Source: CAYLJO01 sp964383905 (lineage in GTDB: Bacteria > Acidobacteriota > Blastocatellia > Pyrinomonadales > Pyrinomonadaceae). From it: 10,269 bases of DNA. The stretch is from NCBI GenBank assembly GCA_964383905.1, contig CAYLJO010000220.1, forward strand, positions 1 to 10,269. The letters are read 5' to 3'. Both the position numbers and the translations under genes were made by a program. Positions 1 to 5,415 of the stretch are shown here, piece after piece (position 1 is the first letter of the stretch; each line of letters starts with the position of its first letter). The notes under the pieces were generated by a model. That model was not told the origin of the DNA. It was given only the letters and a program-made list of their open reading frames with translations, and searched no databases.

Positions 1-55
1 TGTAGCTACTTATTCAGCCACTTCAAATAGCAGGAAAATGGCGATTTATCGCCGC

Positions 56-84
56 TTGACACTCGCGCACACGGCCCGTATATT
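56..84 (+). promoter_or_regulatory. Sigma-70 type promoter of the tRNA-Arg gene
   Basis: A perfect -35 box TTGACA (56-61) is separated by exactly 17 bases from TATATT (79-84), five of six matches to the -10 consensus. Transcription would begin near 91, about 18 bases before the mature tRNA 5' end, which suits a short RNase P-processed leader. Confidence 0.85.
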
Positions 85-108
85 CAATTTTTCCGCTTTT
101 CACCGAGC

Positions 109-182
109 GCACCCGTAGCTCAGTTGGATAGAGCGTCTGACTACGAATCAGAAGGTCGCAAGTTCGAGTCTTGCCGGGTGCA
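109..182 (+). tRNA. tRNA-Arg (anticodon ACG)
   Basis: All cloverleaf elements can be drawn. The acceptor stem GCACCCG (109-115) pairs perfectly with CGGGTGC (175-181), with discriminator A at 182. The anticodon stem TCTGA/TCAGA encloses the loop CTACGAA (141-147), giving anticodon ACG at 143-145. The T stem GCAAG/CTTGC encloses TTCGAGT (163-169). The D-arm carries the usual AGCTCAGTTGGATAGAGC. ACG is the normal bacterial arginine anticodon, whose first A is deaminated to inosine by TadA so that it reads CGU, CGC and CGA. The 3' CCA is not encoded: TCA follows the discriminator, so CCA would be added enzymatically. Confidence 0.97.
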
Positions 183-202
183 TCAGTAGATTCAACAGCT
201 TA

Positions 203-230
203 CGGGCGCTACGATGGCGCCCGGTTTGCT
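203..230 (+). terminator. Possible terminator after tRNA-Arg
   Basis: CGGGCGC (203-209) pairs perfectly with GCGCCCG (217-223) around a 7-base loop, giving a GC-rich 7-bp stem 20 bases after the tRNA. The run that follows, GTTTGCTT, is only weakly T-rich, so intrinsic termination is plausible but not certain. Confidence 0.5.
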
Positions 231-305
231 TCACACCACATTCACACACAAAACGCTACTAAAAACGCAGTTAATTCAGACTAGCCATCCCGGTTCAGCG
301 AGTCC

Positions 306-354
306 GTGACAGACGTGGGGTCACCTGATAAAGTACACGACCACTCCCCCACGT
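306..354 (+). promoter_or_regulatory. Weak promoter and leader hairpin upstream of the secreted-protein gene
   Basis: The gene-free stretch 231-447 holds one -35/-10-like pair, GTGACA (306-311), 17 bases, then TAAAGT (329-334). It also holds an 8-bp perfect inverted repeat, ACGTGGGG (313-320) and CCCCACGT (347-354), with a 26-base loop that covers the -10 box. The pairing is certain as sequence. Its use as promoter or regulatory hairpin for the gene at 463 is inference. I see nothing else in this stretch. Confidence 0.25.
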
Positions 355-462
355 TCAAGAACCTGAATGGTACGCTCGTGTCTCTCCAAGAGGGCCTCGC
401 GGGACTACGGCGCGCCATCCTGACAAAGCCATAAAGGAGACACAGCGATACTCGCCCTTTTC

Positions 463-1053
463 ATGTGCGCCGTCATGCTTTTACTCTCGCCGTTAAGCGC
501 GGTGAAGGCGACGCCCGCCGAAGACGATCGAAACCCCGGGGGGGCCATCAGCTTTCCCATCACGGTGACGTCTACCGATCATGGGACATTCACCGGCAGC
601 CTGACAATTCGCCGCTTCGCTGCCGAGCGTGACCAGATCGTCGCGCTCGGTACGGTCGCCGGCACACTGACCGACCAGAACGGGGTACGTACCGGGGTGC
701 TGAGAAACGTCGTGCTGCCGGTAACGATTCAACGGTCGTCGCCGGTAAGCACCAGGCAGCCCCAAGCATCGTCACAACCGGTACTGATCCGGAAAGCATC
801 ACTCCAACAAGGATGCCAAGTCCTCCACCTGGGGTTCGGCCCGGTTAATCTCAACATCGGGGGCTTAGTGGTTAACTTCAGCGGAATAACGTTCGACATC
901 AACGGCGAGCCGGGGCCGGTGGGAGATCTCGTCTGCGCCATCCTGAACCTGGTCGGCAACGTCGCCCGACTGGTCAACCTGCTGAACCAACTGCTGGGCC
1001 TGCTCACCGGGCTCGTTGGTGGACTCGGCGGCGGCCTTGGCGGCGTAGGCTAA
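463..1053 (+). CDS. Secreted Leu/Gly-rich protein of unknown function
   Basis: A 196-residue protein with a hydrophobic N-terminus (MLLLSPLSAVKA, cleavage likely after VKA near residue 16), so it is probably exported. The mature part begins with a beta-rich segment (TFTGSLTIRRF, residues 42-52, then IVALGTVAGTLTD). It continues with one CQVLHLGFGPVNLNIGGLVV segment and ends in a Leu/Gly-rich tail (LLNQLLGLLTGLVGGLGGG) preceded by a second Cys in LVCAI. I recall proteins of this layout, annotated only as hypothetical, in Acidobacteriota and Actinobacteria. The start is doubtful. ATG 463 has no ribosome site, whereas AGGAG (435-439) sits 8 bases before an in-frame ATA at 448 that would lengthen the signal peptide by five residues (xLALF). 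No other in-frame start lies between the upstream stop at 421 and 463. The coding call is strong and the function unknown. Confidence 0.8.
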   Translation: MCAVMLLLSPLSAVKATPAEDDRNPGGAISFPITVTSTDHGTFTGSLTIRRFAAERDQIVALGTVAGTLTDQNGVRTGVLRNVVLPVTIQRSSPVSTRQPQASSQPVLIRKASLQQGCQVLHLGFGPVNLNIGGLVVNFSGITFDINGEPGPVGDLVCAILNLVGNVARLVNLLNQLLGLLTGLVGGLGGGLGGVG

Positions 1054-1081
1054 TGCAGGACGAGCTTTGCGAGGTGTCGTT

Positions 1082-1099
1082 GGGGGAGCCCAGACCCCC
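1082..1099 (+). terminator. Possible terminator after the secreted-protein gene
   Basis: GGGGG (1082-1086) and CCCCC (1095-1099) can form a 5-bp stem with an 8-base loop 29 bases after the stop codon, followed by the pyrimidine run TCCCTTTCCT. The stem is short and the T-tract is interrupted, so this is a weak call. Confidence 0.3.
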
Positions 1100-1198
1100 T
1101 CCCTTTCCTAATTAGATCCATGCCAATATCAAACACCTTTCATCTTTACGTGCTAGGTCGATGGTCGTGCTTCCTGGTAGTCTTTGGGTAAGCAGACT

Positions 1199-1337
1199 GT
1201 GCGAAAACTCGATTTTTCAGAAAAATAGCCCTACAGAATCAACAGCCAATAGAGGCGGCCTTGTCAAGAGAAAAGAGTACACCCTAATAATTATCAACTT
1301 ACAGACAGAAAAACCGCCAAAACAGGAGTTTTCGCAC
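1199..1337. mobile_element. 139-bp MITE-like element with 12-bp terminal inverted repeats
   Basis: GTGCGAAAACTC at 1199-1210 is repeated as its exact reverse complement GAGTTTTCGCAC at 1326-1337. The similarity continues inward imperfectly: GATTTTT on the left against CTGTTTT when the right end is reversed. Between the ends there is no convincing gene, so the unit resembles a miniature transposable element or a solo deletion derivative of an insertion sequence. I see no target-site duplication: the flanks are CAGACT on the left and GATCCG on the right. I cannot assign it to an IS family. It lies in the 479-base gene-free stretch 1054-1532. The rest of that stretch holds the 67-bp repeat at 1383 and nothing else I can name. 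Confidence 0.55.
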
Positions 1338-1382
1338 GATCCGGGTAAGAATCGCCCTCAAACCGTTTCAGGCATGGCGGAG

Positions 1383-1449
1383 GTCGGATCGGAGAATCAG
1401 CCAACAAAATATAGGAATGGCCATCTTGTTTTAGAAAGTGCTCCGTAAT
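1383..1449 (+). repeat. 67-bp upstream repeat, copy A
   Basis: This stretch aligns without gaps to 2158-2224. By hand count about 51 of 67 positions match, including GTCGGATCGGA at the start and AATGGCCA in the middle. It ends about 83 bases before the receiver gene at 1533. Inside it, TTGTTT (1426-1431) lies 17 bases before TATGCT (1449-1454), so the repeat may carry a promoter. The corresponding boxes in copy B are TTGTAT and TAGGTT. The repeat is a direct observation; the promoter role is inference. Confidence 0.55.
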
Positions 1450-1532
1450 ATGCTTATATAGAGGCTGTTTACCTCGGACCCCCTCCTTACCCTTCGCATA
1501 TTTTTCAACCTCGGAGCGAGGCATTTCTGACG

Positions 1533-1811
1533 ATGGCCCAACACGCAACACCCTGTCCGACCGTCTTACTGGTCGAGGATGACGAGGACACCCGCTCGAT
1601 GCTCAAGCGCATGCTGGGGATGCTCGGTTATTATGTGGTGGAAGCCGCCGACGGCCACGAAGCAATTGGGTTAGCCATACGAAGGTGTCCCGACCTAATT
1701 ATCATGGACATCGGCCTGCCGGTGGTGGATGGGTTTTCTGCCGGGCGGGGTGGAGCGCCGGCGCAAGCCGCGGATCTACGAGCCGTTCCCGGCGACGGTG
1801 CGCGGAGTTGA
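1533..1811 (+). CDS. Truncated response-regulator receiver, probably a pseudogene
   Basis: Residues 10-68 are a clear CheY-like receiver start. TVLLVEDDEDT carries the acidic pair D16/D17, and LIIMDIGLPVVDG carries the phosphoacceptor D59 followed by the usual hydrophobic-P-x-x-D-G. After about position 1740 the similarity stops. A complete receiver needs another 50-60 residues with the conserved Thr/Ser and Lys, and these are absent. Instead the frame runs through a Gly/Ala/Pro-rich tail (AGRGGAPAQAADLRAVPGDG) that is the PilZ gene read in the wrong frame. The product could not form a full alpha/beta receiver. GAGG (1518-1521) lies 11 bases before the ATG. The simplest explanation is a deletion that joined this gene to the PilZ gene out of frame. 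Confidence 0.7.
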   Translation: MAQHATPCPTVLLVEDDEDTRSMLKRMLGMLGYYVVEAADGHEAIGLAIRRCPDLIIMDIGLPVVDGFSAGRGGAPAQAADLRAVPGDGARS

Positions 1812-2052
1812 TGAAAGCAGCCACAGCTTCGAGGCCACCACGGTGCTGGATAATCTCAGCACCGGCGGATTATACCTGCGGCTGCCGCAGCGCGTCGGGA
1901 AAGAGGCGGAGGTGTCGGTTATTAGCCGCCTTTCGACTGTTCCAGAACAGGGGGCGGTGGTGGCAATGCGCGGGAGGGTGGTCCGTAGCGAGCCCCAAGC
2001 TGATGGCAGTTGTGGCATCGCCGTAATGATTAAGCAGCGCCAATTTCTCTAA
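1729..2052 (+). CDS. PilZ-domain protein (putative cyclic-di-GMP receptor)
   Basis: The protein holds both halves of the PilZ signature: an Arg-rich ERRRKPR with R11 and R15 spaced as RxxxR, then DNLSTGG with N42, S44 and G47 in the (D/N)xSxxG pattern. It then alternates beta-strand-like segments to the end (LYLRLP, AEVSVISRL, VAMRGRVVRSEP, CGIAVMI). In the family these residues bind cyclic di-GMP, so this may be a small cytoplasmic receptor for that messenger. The reading frame is +1 relative to the truncated receiver gene and overlaps it by 83 bases. No ribosome site precedes ATG 1729. The native start may be GTG 1750, just before ERRRKPR, or may have been lost in the fusion. The domain call is firm; expression is doubtful. 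Confidence 0.75.
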   Translation: MGFLPGGVERRRKPRIYEPFPATVRGVDESSHSFEATTVLDNLSTGGLYLRLPQRVGKEAEVSVISRLSTVPEQGAVVAMRGRVVRSEPQADGSCGIAVMIKQRQFL

Positions 2053-2075
2053 ATCACAAGAGATAATCATAATGC

Positions 2076-2091
2076 TTTACAGCCGTGTAAA
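2076..2091. promoter_or_regulatory. 16-bp palindrome downstream of the PilZ gene
   Basis: TTTACA (2076-2081) and TGTAAA (2086-2091) form a perfect palindrome with a GCCG centre, 23 bases after the PilZ stop codon. It has the shape of an operator or a small A/T-rich hairpin. No T-tract makes it a convincing terminator, and I do not recognise a regulator for it. Confidence 0.25.
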
Positions 2092-2157
2092 CTTTGCACC
2101 GATGAAGCACAGCCCTGCCAGGACGCGCCAATATCTGCCCGGATGGTAAAACGTTAC

Positions 2158-2224
2158 GTCGGATCGGAAAATCGGCCAATAAAATGTCTAAATGGCCACC
2201 TTGTATTGAGGACTGCTCGGTAGT
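2158..2224 (+). repeat. 67-bp upstream repeat, copy B
   Basis: This is the partner of 1383-1449, at about 76% by hand alignment without gaps. The repeat ends 24 bases before the small CxxC gene at 2249, closer than copy A is to its gene. The same start (GTCGGATCGGA) and the AATGGCCA core are kept, while the right third is more diverged. The short gap 2053-2157 before it holds only the palindrome at 2076. Confidence 0.55.
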
Positions 2225-2248
2225 AGGTTCTCAGGAGGGGGCAAACAA

Positions 2249-2470
2249 ATGAGATGGCATTGTCCTTTCTGCCAAAGATTGCTCGGGCTGTCAGACGTGC
2301 GGTGCCGCGCCTGTCAAACCAGAGCCCGGGCATCCCGTCTTCAGTCGTGGCGATCCGCACCCGCCCGCTTGTCCTGTGCGGGGTCTGTGCCGTTTCGTAG
2401 TCTGTCAAGGTCTCTGCCGTCCGGTCGCCGGTTACTTCCGCCCCTCCGTCGCCTATCTCGGGGAGGGTAG
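2249..2470 (+). CDS. Small zinc-ribbon-like protein, probably frameshifted
   Basis: The start is well supported: AGGAGG (2233-2238) lies 10 bases before ATG, with copy B of the 67-bp repeat just upstream. The first 22 residues contain two CxxC pairs, CPFC (C5, C8) and CRAC (C19, C22), the arrangement of a small zinc ribbon. From residue 24 on the frame turns into an Arg/Ser/Leu-rich run with no recognisable character. One of the other two forward frames over 2310-2400 instead reads IRTRPLVLCGVCAVS and stops at 2398-2400, supplying a third CxxC. I infer a one- or two-base shift near 2300-2330 in a gene that originally ended at 2400. No function can be given beyond likely metal binding. Confidence 0.4.
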   Translation: MRWHCPFCQRLLGLSDVRCRACQTRARASRLQSWRSAPARLSCAGSVPFRSLSRSLPSGRRLLPPLRRLSRGG

Positions 2471-2548
2471 AAGCAATGCACGTTGCCTCCGGATATGGCT
2501 GCGATTCTCTCGTAACCATAGTACGTCTCATCACGTCCTCTCCGGCAG

Positions 2549-2577
2549 TTGACAAAGGCTCAAAACCCGTGTATATT
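2549..2577 (+). promoter_or_regulatory. Consensus sigma-70 promoter in a gene-free region
   Basis: A perfect -35 TTGACA (2549-2554), a 17-base spacer, and TATATT (2572-2577). This is exactly the same pair of boxes and spacing as the tRNA-Arg promoter at 56-84. The start of transcription would fall near 2584. No protein gene follows for more than 300 bases; a hairpin-rich stretch closed by a terminator-like stem does. Confidence 0.7.
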
Positions 2578-2583
2578 TACACC

Positions 2584-2690
2584 ATTCAAAGGTTTCAATG
2601 CCGAGACGGTGGTCGGCTTGACCACCTACTCAATTATGAAATACGCGCCCTGTGGTGTCTGCGCTTGCTCTCCACAGGGCGCTTAACCTT
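2584..2690 (+). ncRNA. Candidate small RNA of about 107 nt, not recognised
   Basis: The stretch begins at the expected start point of the consensus promoter at 2549-2577. It contains a perfect 7-bp hairpin, GGTGGTC (2608-2614) with GACCACC (2620-2626) around the loop GGCTT. It then closes with the 11-bp stem at 2645-2682 and a short T-rich run. No open frame with a ribosome site covers it convincingly. The size, strong promoter, internal hairpin and terminal stem-loop are what an independently transcribed regulatory RNA looks like. It does not match the conserved parts of tmRNA, 6S, SRP RNA, RNase P or 5S as I know them. The sequence elements are seen directly; transcription is inferred. Confidence 0.5.
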
Positions 2691-2691
2691 T
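2645..2691 (+). terminator. Strong stem-loop, likely intrinsic terminator
   Basis: GCGCCCTGTGG (2645-2655) is followed by its exact reverse complement CCACAGGGCGC (2672-2682), an 11-bp perfect GC-rich stem with a 16-base loop, then TTAACCTTTT. The stem is very stable. The T-run is interrupted, so it may be a less efficient terminator or also protect the RNA 3' end. Confidence 0.6.
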
Positions 2692-2808
2692 TGGGATAGC
2701 GTCCCGTCTAAAAGTGCGCCGGTGGCTGCTATACGAGTGATCGCGGCAACCCCTCTCAGCCGGAACCCCGATCGAACTCCTGCCTCTAATCCTGTTCCTG
2801 TGTGATGA

Positions 2809-2846
2809 TTGCCGGGGGTTTCTTCACCGGCTAAAAATCCCGGCAA
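2809..2846. repeat. 8-bp inverted repeat in a gene-free stretch
   Basis: TTGCCGGG (2809-2816) and CCCGGCAA (2839-2846) form a perfect inverted repeat with a 22-base loop, in the gene-free stretch between the candidate small RNA and the transposase fragment at 2931. The rest of 2692-2930 holds nothing I can support. Confidence 0.35.
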
Positions 2847-2930
2847 GCCTAGTGTTTTATCGCAATAGATTTGATGAATGATCTTTGAATCAGGTATGGT
2901 CTGTTCATCTCAATTAAGGAGTGACCAGCC

Positions 2931-3068
2931 ATGCCCGCTAAAAAGTACCATGTCGAACTGTCGGTTGAAGACCGCGCCACGCTCGAACAGATGCTCCGGC
3001 GGGATATGGGACAGCAGCGCAGGACAATTGGGGAATGCGCCGGCAGCAACGAAGGGGCAAGTGGGTGA
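2931..3068 (+). pseudogene. IS630-like transposase, N-terminal fragment
   Basis: ATG 2931 follows a strong ribosome site AAGGAG (2916-2921) at a spacing of 9 bases. It opens a 45-codon frame starting MPAKKYHVELSVEDR and then ATLEQMLRR. That is the typical N-terminal helix preceding the helix-turn-helix of IS630-type transposases (pattern KKYxVxLSxEERxxLExLL). The similarity ends near position 3005. The remaining codons run into the structured repeat at 3021, and the frame stops at 3066-3068. The helix-turn-helix and the DDE catalytic domain are missing, and no terminal inverted repeat was found. It is therefore a dead stub of an insertion sequence. The family call rests on about 25 residues. 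Confidence 0.5.
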
Positions 3069-3094
3069 TACGTTCTGTGCTGTCCCTAGTTGTG
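3021..3094 (+). repeat. Structured interspersed repeat, copy 1
   Basis: The core 3030-3060 matches 6279-6309 at 27 of 31 positions. The flanks form an 11-bp stem, 3024-3034 with 3083-3093, in which every position pairs, two of them as G-U. An inner 4-bp stem, GCGC (3037-3040) with GTGC (3077-3080), includes one more G-U. Copy 2 keeps both stems with different bases. It overlaps the end of the transposase stub and starts the 333-base gene-free stretch 3069-3401. See the separate finding. Confidence 0.6.
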
Positions 3095-3157
3095 GATTCT
3101 ACCCTCTACTATTCTTCAGCGCATCGATCAAAGCTCCCATTTTACCTGGCTAATCTC

Positions 3158-3179
3158 GCCCATTGTGATGGGCACTTTT
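3158..3179 (+). terminator. Possible terminator hairpin
   Basis: GCCCAT (3158-3163), the tetraloop TGTG, and ATGGGC (3168-3173) form a perfect 6-bp stem followed by ACTTTTG. It lies about 65 bases after structured repeat copy 1 and upstream of the promoter-like TATAAT at 3306. It could end any transcript coming from the left. The T-run is only four bases. Confidence 0.4.
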
Positions 3180-3282
3180 GTGCTAAGACAGAGTTGTTGA
3201 TCCAAAGCTTGCTCACATGAGGAAGCGGGAACAAATAGGCCTGCCGGCAACCGCTTCACGTTGCGGTGTAACAGGCCGAGGT

Positions 3283-3311
3283 GGTATGCCATCCGACCGG
3301 GCAGCTATAAT
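3283..3311 (+). promoter_or_regulatory. Possible promoter for the glycosyltransferase gene
   Basis: A perfect -10 hexamer TATAAT lies at 3306-3311. At 17 bases upstream the -35 position reads GGTATG (3283-3288), which is poor, so an activator or another sigma factor may be needed. It would start transcription near 3318, about 84 bases before the gene at 3402. Confidence 0.4.
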
Positions 3312-3401
3312 AGAATTAAGATGGCGAATCGGCGCGTGGCTTAATCCCGGCGCTTGGAATGTCCTTGATGTTCTAAAGCTTATTGTGGTGGGATACTCCC
3401 G

Positions 3402-4172
3402 ATGGACAAGGCTGAAGTGTCAATTGCGACAATGACCTGGGCGCGCGATGAGGCGGAAGGCAAACTATTGCGTGAGTCGATACATTGTTTAGCCCAGGAA
3501 AAGCTGCCTGTTTTTATTACCGATGGTGGGTCAGGGCAGCAGTTCATTGACTATCTTAACAGCTTCCCAGGCTTCAAAATATTTGAATCCGACAAGCCCG
3601 GCGTATTTGCCCAAACCAGGAGGAGTTTGGAGGCCGCCAATGATGCGGGCACGAGGTATATTCTCTATACGGAATCGGACAAAAAACTGTTTTTCGAACA
3701 GACCTTGCACGAATTTATTTCCCAGGCGGCAGGCGATGGCCAGGCAGGCGTCGTCTTTCTGTCACGTTCTGCCGAGAGTTTCATGACCTACCCCGAAATG
3801 CAAAGGTATACCGAGACCGTGATCAATCACCTGTGTGGCGGCCTGGCCGGCCTCCGGGCTGACTATTCCTACGGTCCGATGCTGATCAACCGGGCACTGA
3901 TTCCTTACCTGGAATCAGTCAAGGAAGATATCGGATGGGGATGGCGCCACTATATATTTGGTGTAGCACACCGCCTTGGGTATCGGATTGTTCCCTGGGT
4001 CGCCGACTTACCATGCCCGCCGGGGCAGCGGGAAGATAGCACCCAGGAGCGAATGCATCGCATGCGACAGTTAAGCCAAAATGTTCAAGGTCTGGTACTT
4101 TCAATGAGTATCCCTGACCGACAACTCGGCATAGCACATAAGGTTCCCTTTGAGACCGGCGGGGCGGCCTGA
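3402..4172 (+). CDS. GT-A-like glycosyltransferase family protein
   Basis: A 256-residue soluble protein without membrane segments. The N-terminal half has the layout of a family 2-like nucleotide-sugar transferase: strand-helix starting VSIATMTWARDEAEG (residues 6-20), PVFITDGGSG (36-45), FKIFESDKPGVFAQTRRSLEAA, then YILYTESDK (86-94). In the last segment TESD sits where such enzymes carry the metal-binding DxD. A second half continues with GVVFLSRS, YSYGPMLINR and DIGWGWRHYIFGVAHRLGYRIV, which resembles the acceptor-side part. The sugar donor and acceptor cannot be read from sequence. The DAHP synthase homologue begins 124 bases downstream on the same strand, so the two may share a transcript. 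The start at 3402 is the first in-frame ATG with a purine-rich GGTGGGA upstream; ATG 3432 is possible. The family call is moderately sure. Confidence 0.7.
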   Translation: MDKAEVSIATMTWARDEAEGKLLRESIHCLAQEKLPVFITDGGSGQQFIDYLNSFPGFKIFESDKPGVFAQTRRSLEAANDAGTRYILYTESDKKLFFEQTLHEFISQAAGDGQAGVVFLSRSAESFMTYPEMQRYTETVINHLCGGLAGLRADYSYGPMLINRALIPYLESVKEDIGWGWRHYIFGVAHRLGYRIVPWVADLPCPPGQREDSTQERMHRMRQLSQNVQGLVLSMSIPDRQLGIAHKVPFETGGAA

Positions 4173-4296
4173 GACACGTTGAAGTGGGGCCGACGAGCGT
4201 ATGCTGTCTCAAAATAGGGCTGAGTGTGCGCCGCGGAAGCTTTGGCAAAACTGATGAGGCAGGCGGTGACAAACTTTATTCGTTAGCAGGAAGACC

Positions 4297-5415
4297 ATGA
4301 TTCTAATCCTAACTCCCAACGTCGACACCGAAGACGACGAGTACCAGCAGTTAATCCGCTATCTCTCTAACCTCCACCAGATAAAGTTTCGTGTTCACCG
4401 GGAGCAGGGGGCCGAGCAGATACTGACCGAGGTTTACCTGATAGGCAATACGACGTCGCTCTCGCTCGAATACATGAAGAGTCTGCCCTGCGTGGAACGC
4501 GTGGTGCGCGTTTCCGAAGAATACCGCGTTCTTGGGCGGCACAAGGACGATAACCGTCCCACCGACTTTGAATACAACGGCGTTCGCTTCGGGCAGGATA
4601 CCCTTAACGTGTTTGCCGGTCTGTGCGCGGTGGATACGCCCGAGCACGTGGAGATGATGATGAAAGCGCTGCGTGATAACAGGCAGGTGTGCACGCGCAT
4701 GGGGGCCTACAAGCCCCGGACCAGTCCGTATTCGTTCCAGGGGCATGGTAAGGCATGCCTTCCTTACGTCTTTGAGCTGGCCGGTAAATACGGGATCAAG
4801 GTGATCGCGATGGAGGTCACACACGAATCGCACGTGGACGAGATCAACGAAGCGCTACGCAGTACGGGGAGCCCGACCGGCGTCATGCTGCAGATCGGGA
4901 CGCGCAACACCCAGAATTTCGAGCTACTGAAAATTGTCGGTCGCCAGCAAAACTTTCCCGTCCTGATCAAACGGGGGTTTGGGATTACGCTGAACGAATC
5001 CCTCAACGCGGCAGAGTACCTGGCCAGCGAGGGCAATCGGAAGGTCGTGTTCGGCCTGCGCGGAATGAAGACGAACATGGGCGATCCGCACCGCAATTTC
5101 GTCGATTTTGCTCACGTGCCGGTCGTGAGACGCCTGACGCGTATGCCCGTTTGTATCGACCCCTCCCATTCAGTCGGCTTGCGCCTGGGCGGCCCCGAAG
5201 GTATTTTGGATGTGATGCACGTCACGGCTCAGGGCGTGATTGCCGGCGCTAACATGGTTCTGGTAGATTTTCATCCGGTGCCGAGTCAGGCACTGGTGGA
5301 CGGCCCCCAGGCGCTGTCGCTCAAAGAGCTCCCTCAATTCCTCGAAGATGTCCAGATCGCCCACGAAGCCTACGAGAGACGTGCTGCTCTAGCCCAGCGC
5401 TACCGGCAGGACTGA
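4297..5415 (+). CDS. aroF: 3-deoxy-7-phosphoheptulonate (DAHP) synthase, I-beta-like
   Basis: A 372-residue protein. Residues 1-90 form a small alpha/beta N-terminal domain, as in Thermotoga-type I-beta enzymes where it mediates feedback control. The (beta/alpha)8 barrel follows. DAHP synthase condenses phosphoenolpyruvate and erythrose 4-phosphate in the first step of the shikimate pathway. Recognisable motifs are AGLCAVD (C110, metal ligand), GAYKPRTSPYSFQGHG (136-151), QIGTRNTQNFELLK (199-212), KRGFGIT, DPSHSVG (H291, metal ligand) and VDGPQAL (D335, metal ligand). Departures from the usual family are L for P in AGPC, GLRG where CERG is normal, RGFGIT for RGMSAT, and VDFHP (D324) where the ligand Glu of IEVHP is usual. 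It could therefore be a paralogue with shifted substrate or metal preference. Fold and ancestry are clear; exact activity is less so. The start has GCAGGAAG just upstream. Confidence 0.85.
   Translation: MILILTPNVDTEDDEYQQLIRYLSNLHQIKFRVHREQGAEQILTEVYLIGNTTSLSLEYMKSLPCVERVVRVSEEYRVLGRHKDDNRPTDFEYNGVRFGQDTLNVFAGLCAVDTPEHVEMMMKALRDNRQVCTRMGAYKPRTSPYSFQGHGKACLPYVFELAGKYGIKVIAMEVTHESHVDEINEALRSTGSPTGVMLQIGTRNTQNFELLKIVGRQQNFPVLIKRGFGITLNESLNAAEYLASEGNRKVVFGLRGMKTNMGDPHRNFVDFAHVPVVRRLTRMPVCIDPSHSVGLRLGGPEGILDVMHVTAQGVIAGANMVLVDFHPVPSQALVDGPQALSLKELPQFLEDVQIAHEAYERRAALAQRYRQD

Noticed and set aside
170..181. tRNA-Arg 3' end as an integration site
   Set aside because: The only similar sequence is a short CTTGCCGGGT match near 9790 in inverted orientation. 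I found no integrase gene, and an inverted copy would not bound an excisable island.
1161..1448. 95-codon open frame on the plus strand
   Set aside because: It crosses both ends of the 139-bp inverted-repeat element and enters the 67-bp repeat, with no ribosome site and an unconvincing composition.
2154..2555. 133-codon open frame on the minus strand
   Set aside because: It runs antisense through the CxxC gene and copy B of the 67-bp repeat, shows no family likeness, and looks like a by-product of the G+C-rich sequence.
2476..2805. 109-codon open frame on the plus strand
   Set aside because: It spans the consensus promoter, both hairpins of the candidate small RNA and the terminator, with no ribosome site or recognisable domain.
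3217..3435. 72-codon open frame upstream of the glycosyltransferase
   Set aside because: It has no ribosome site, contains the TATAAT box, overlaps the next gene in another frame and has no family likeness.
4351..4833. 160-codon open frame on the minus strand
   Set aside because: It lies wholly inside the DAHP synthase gene, whose frame carries clear motifs. The opposite frame shows none and has no ribosome site.
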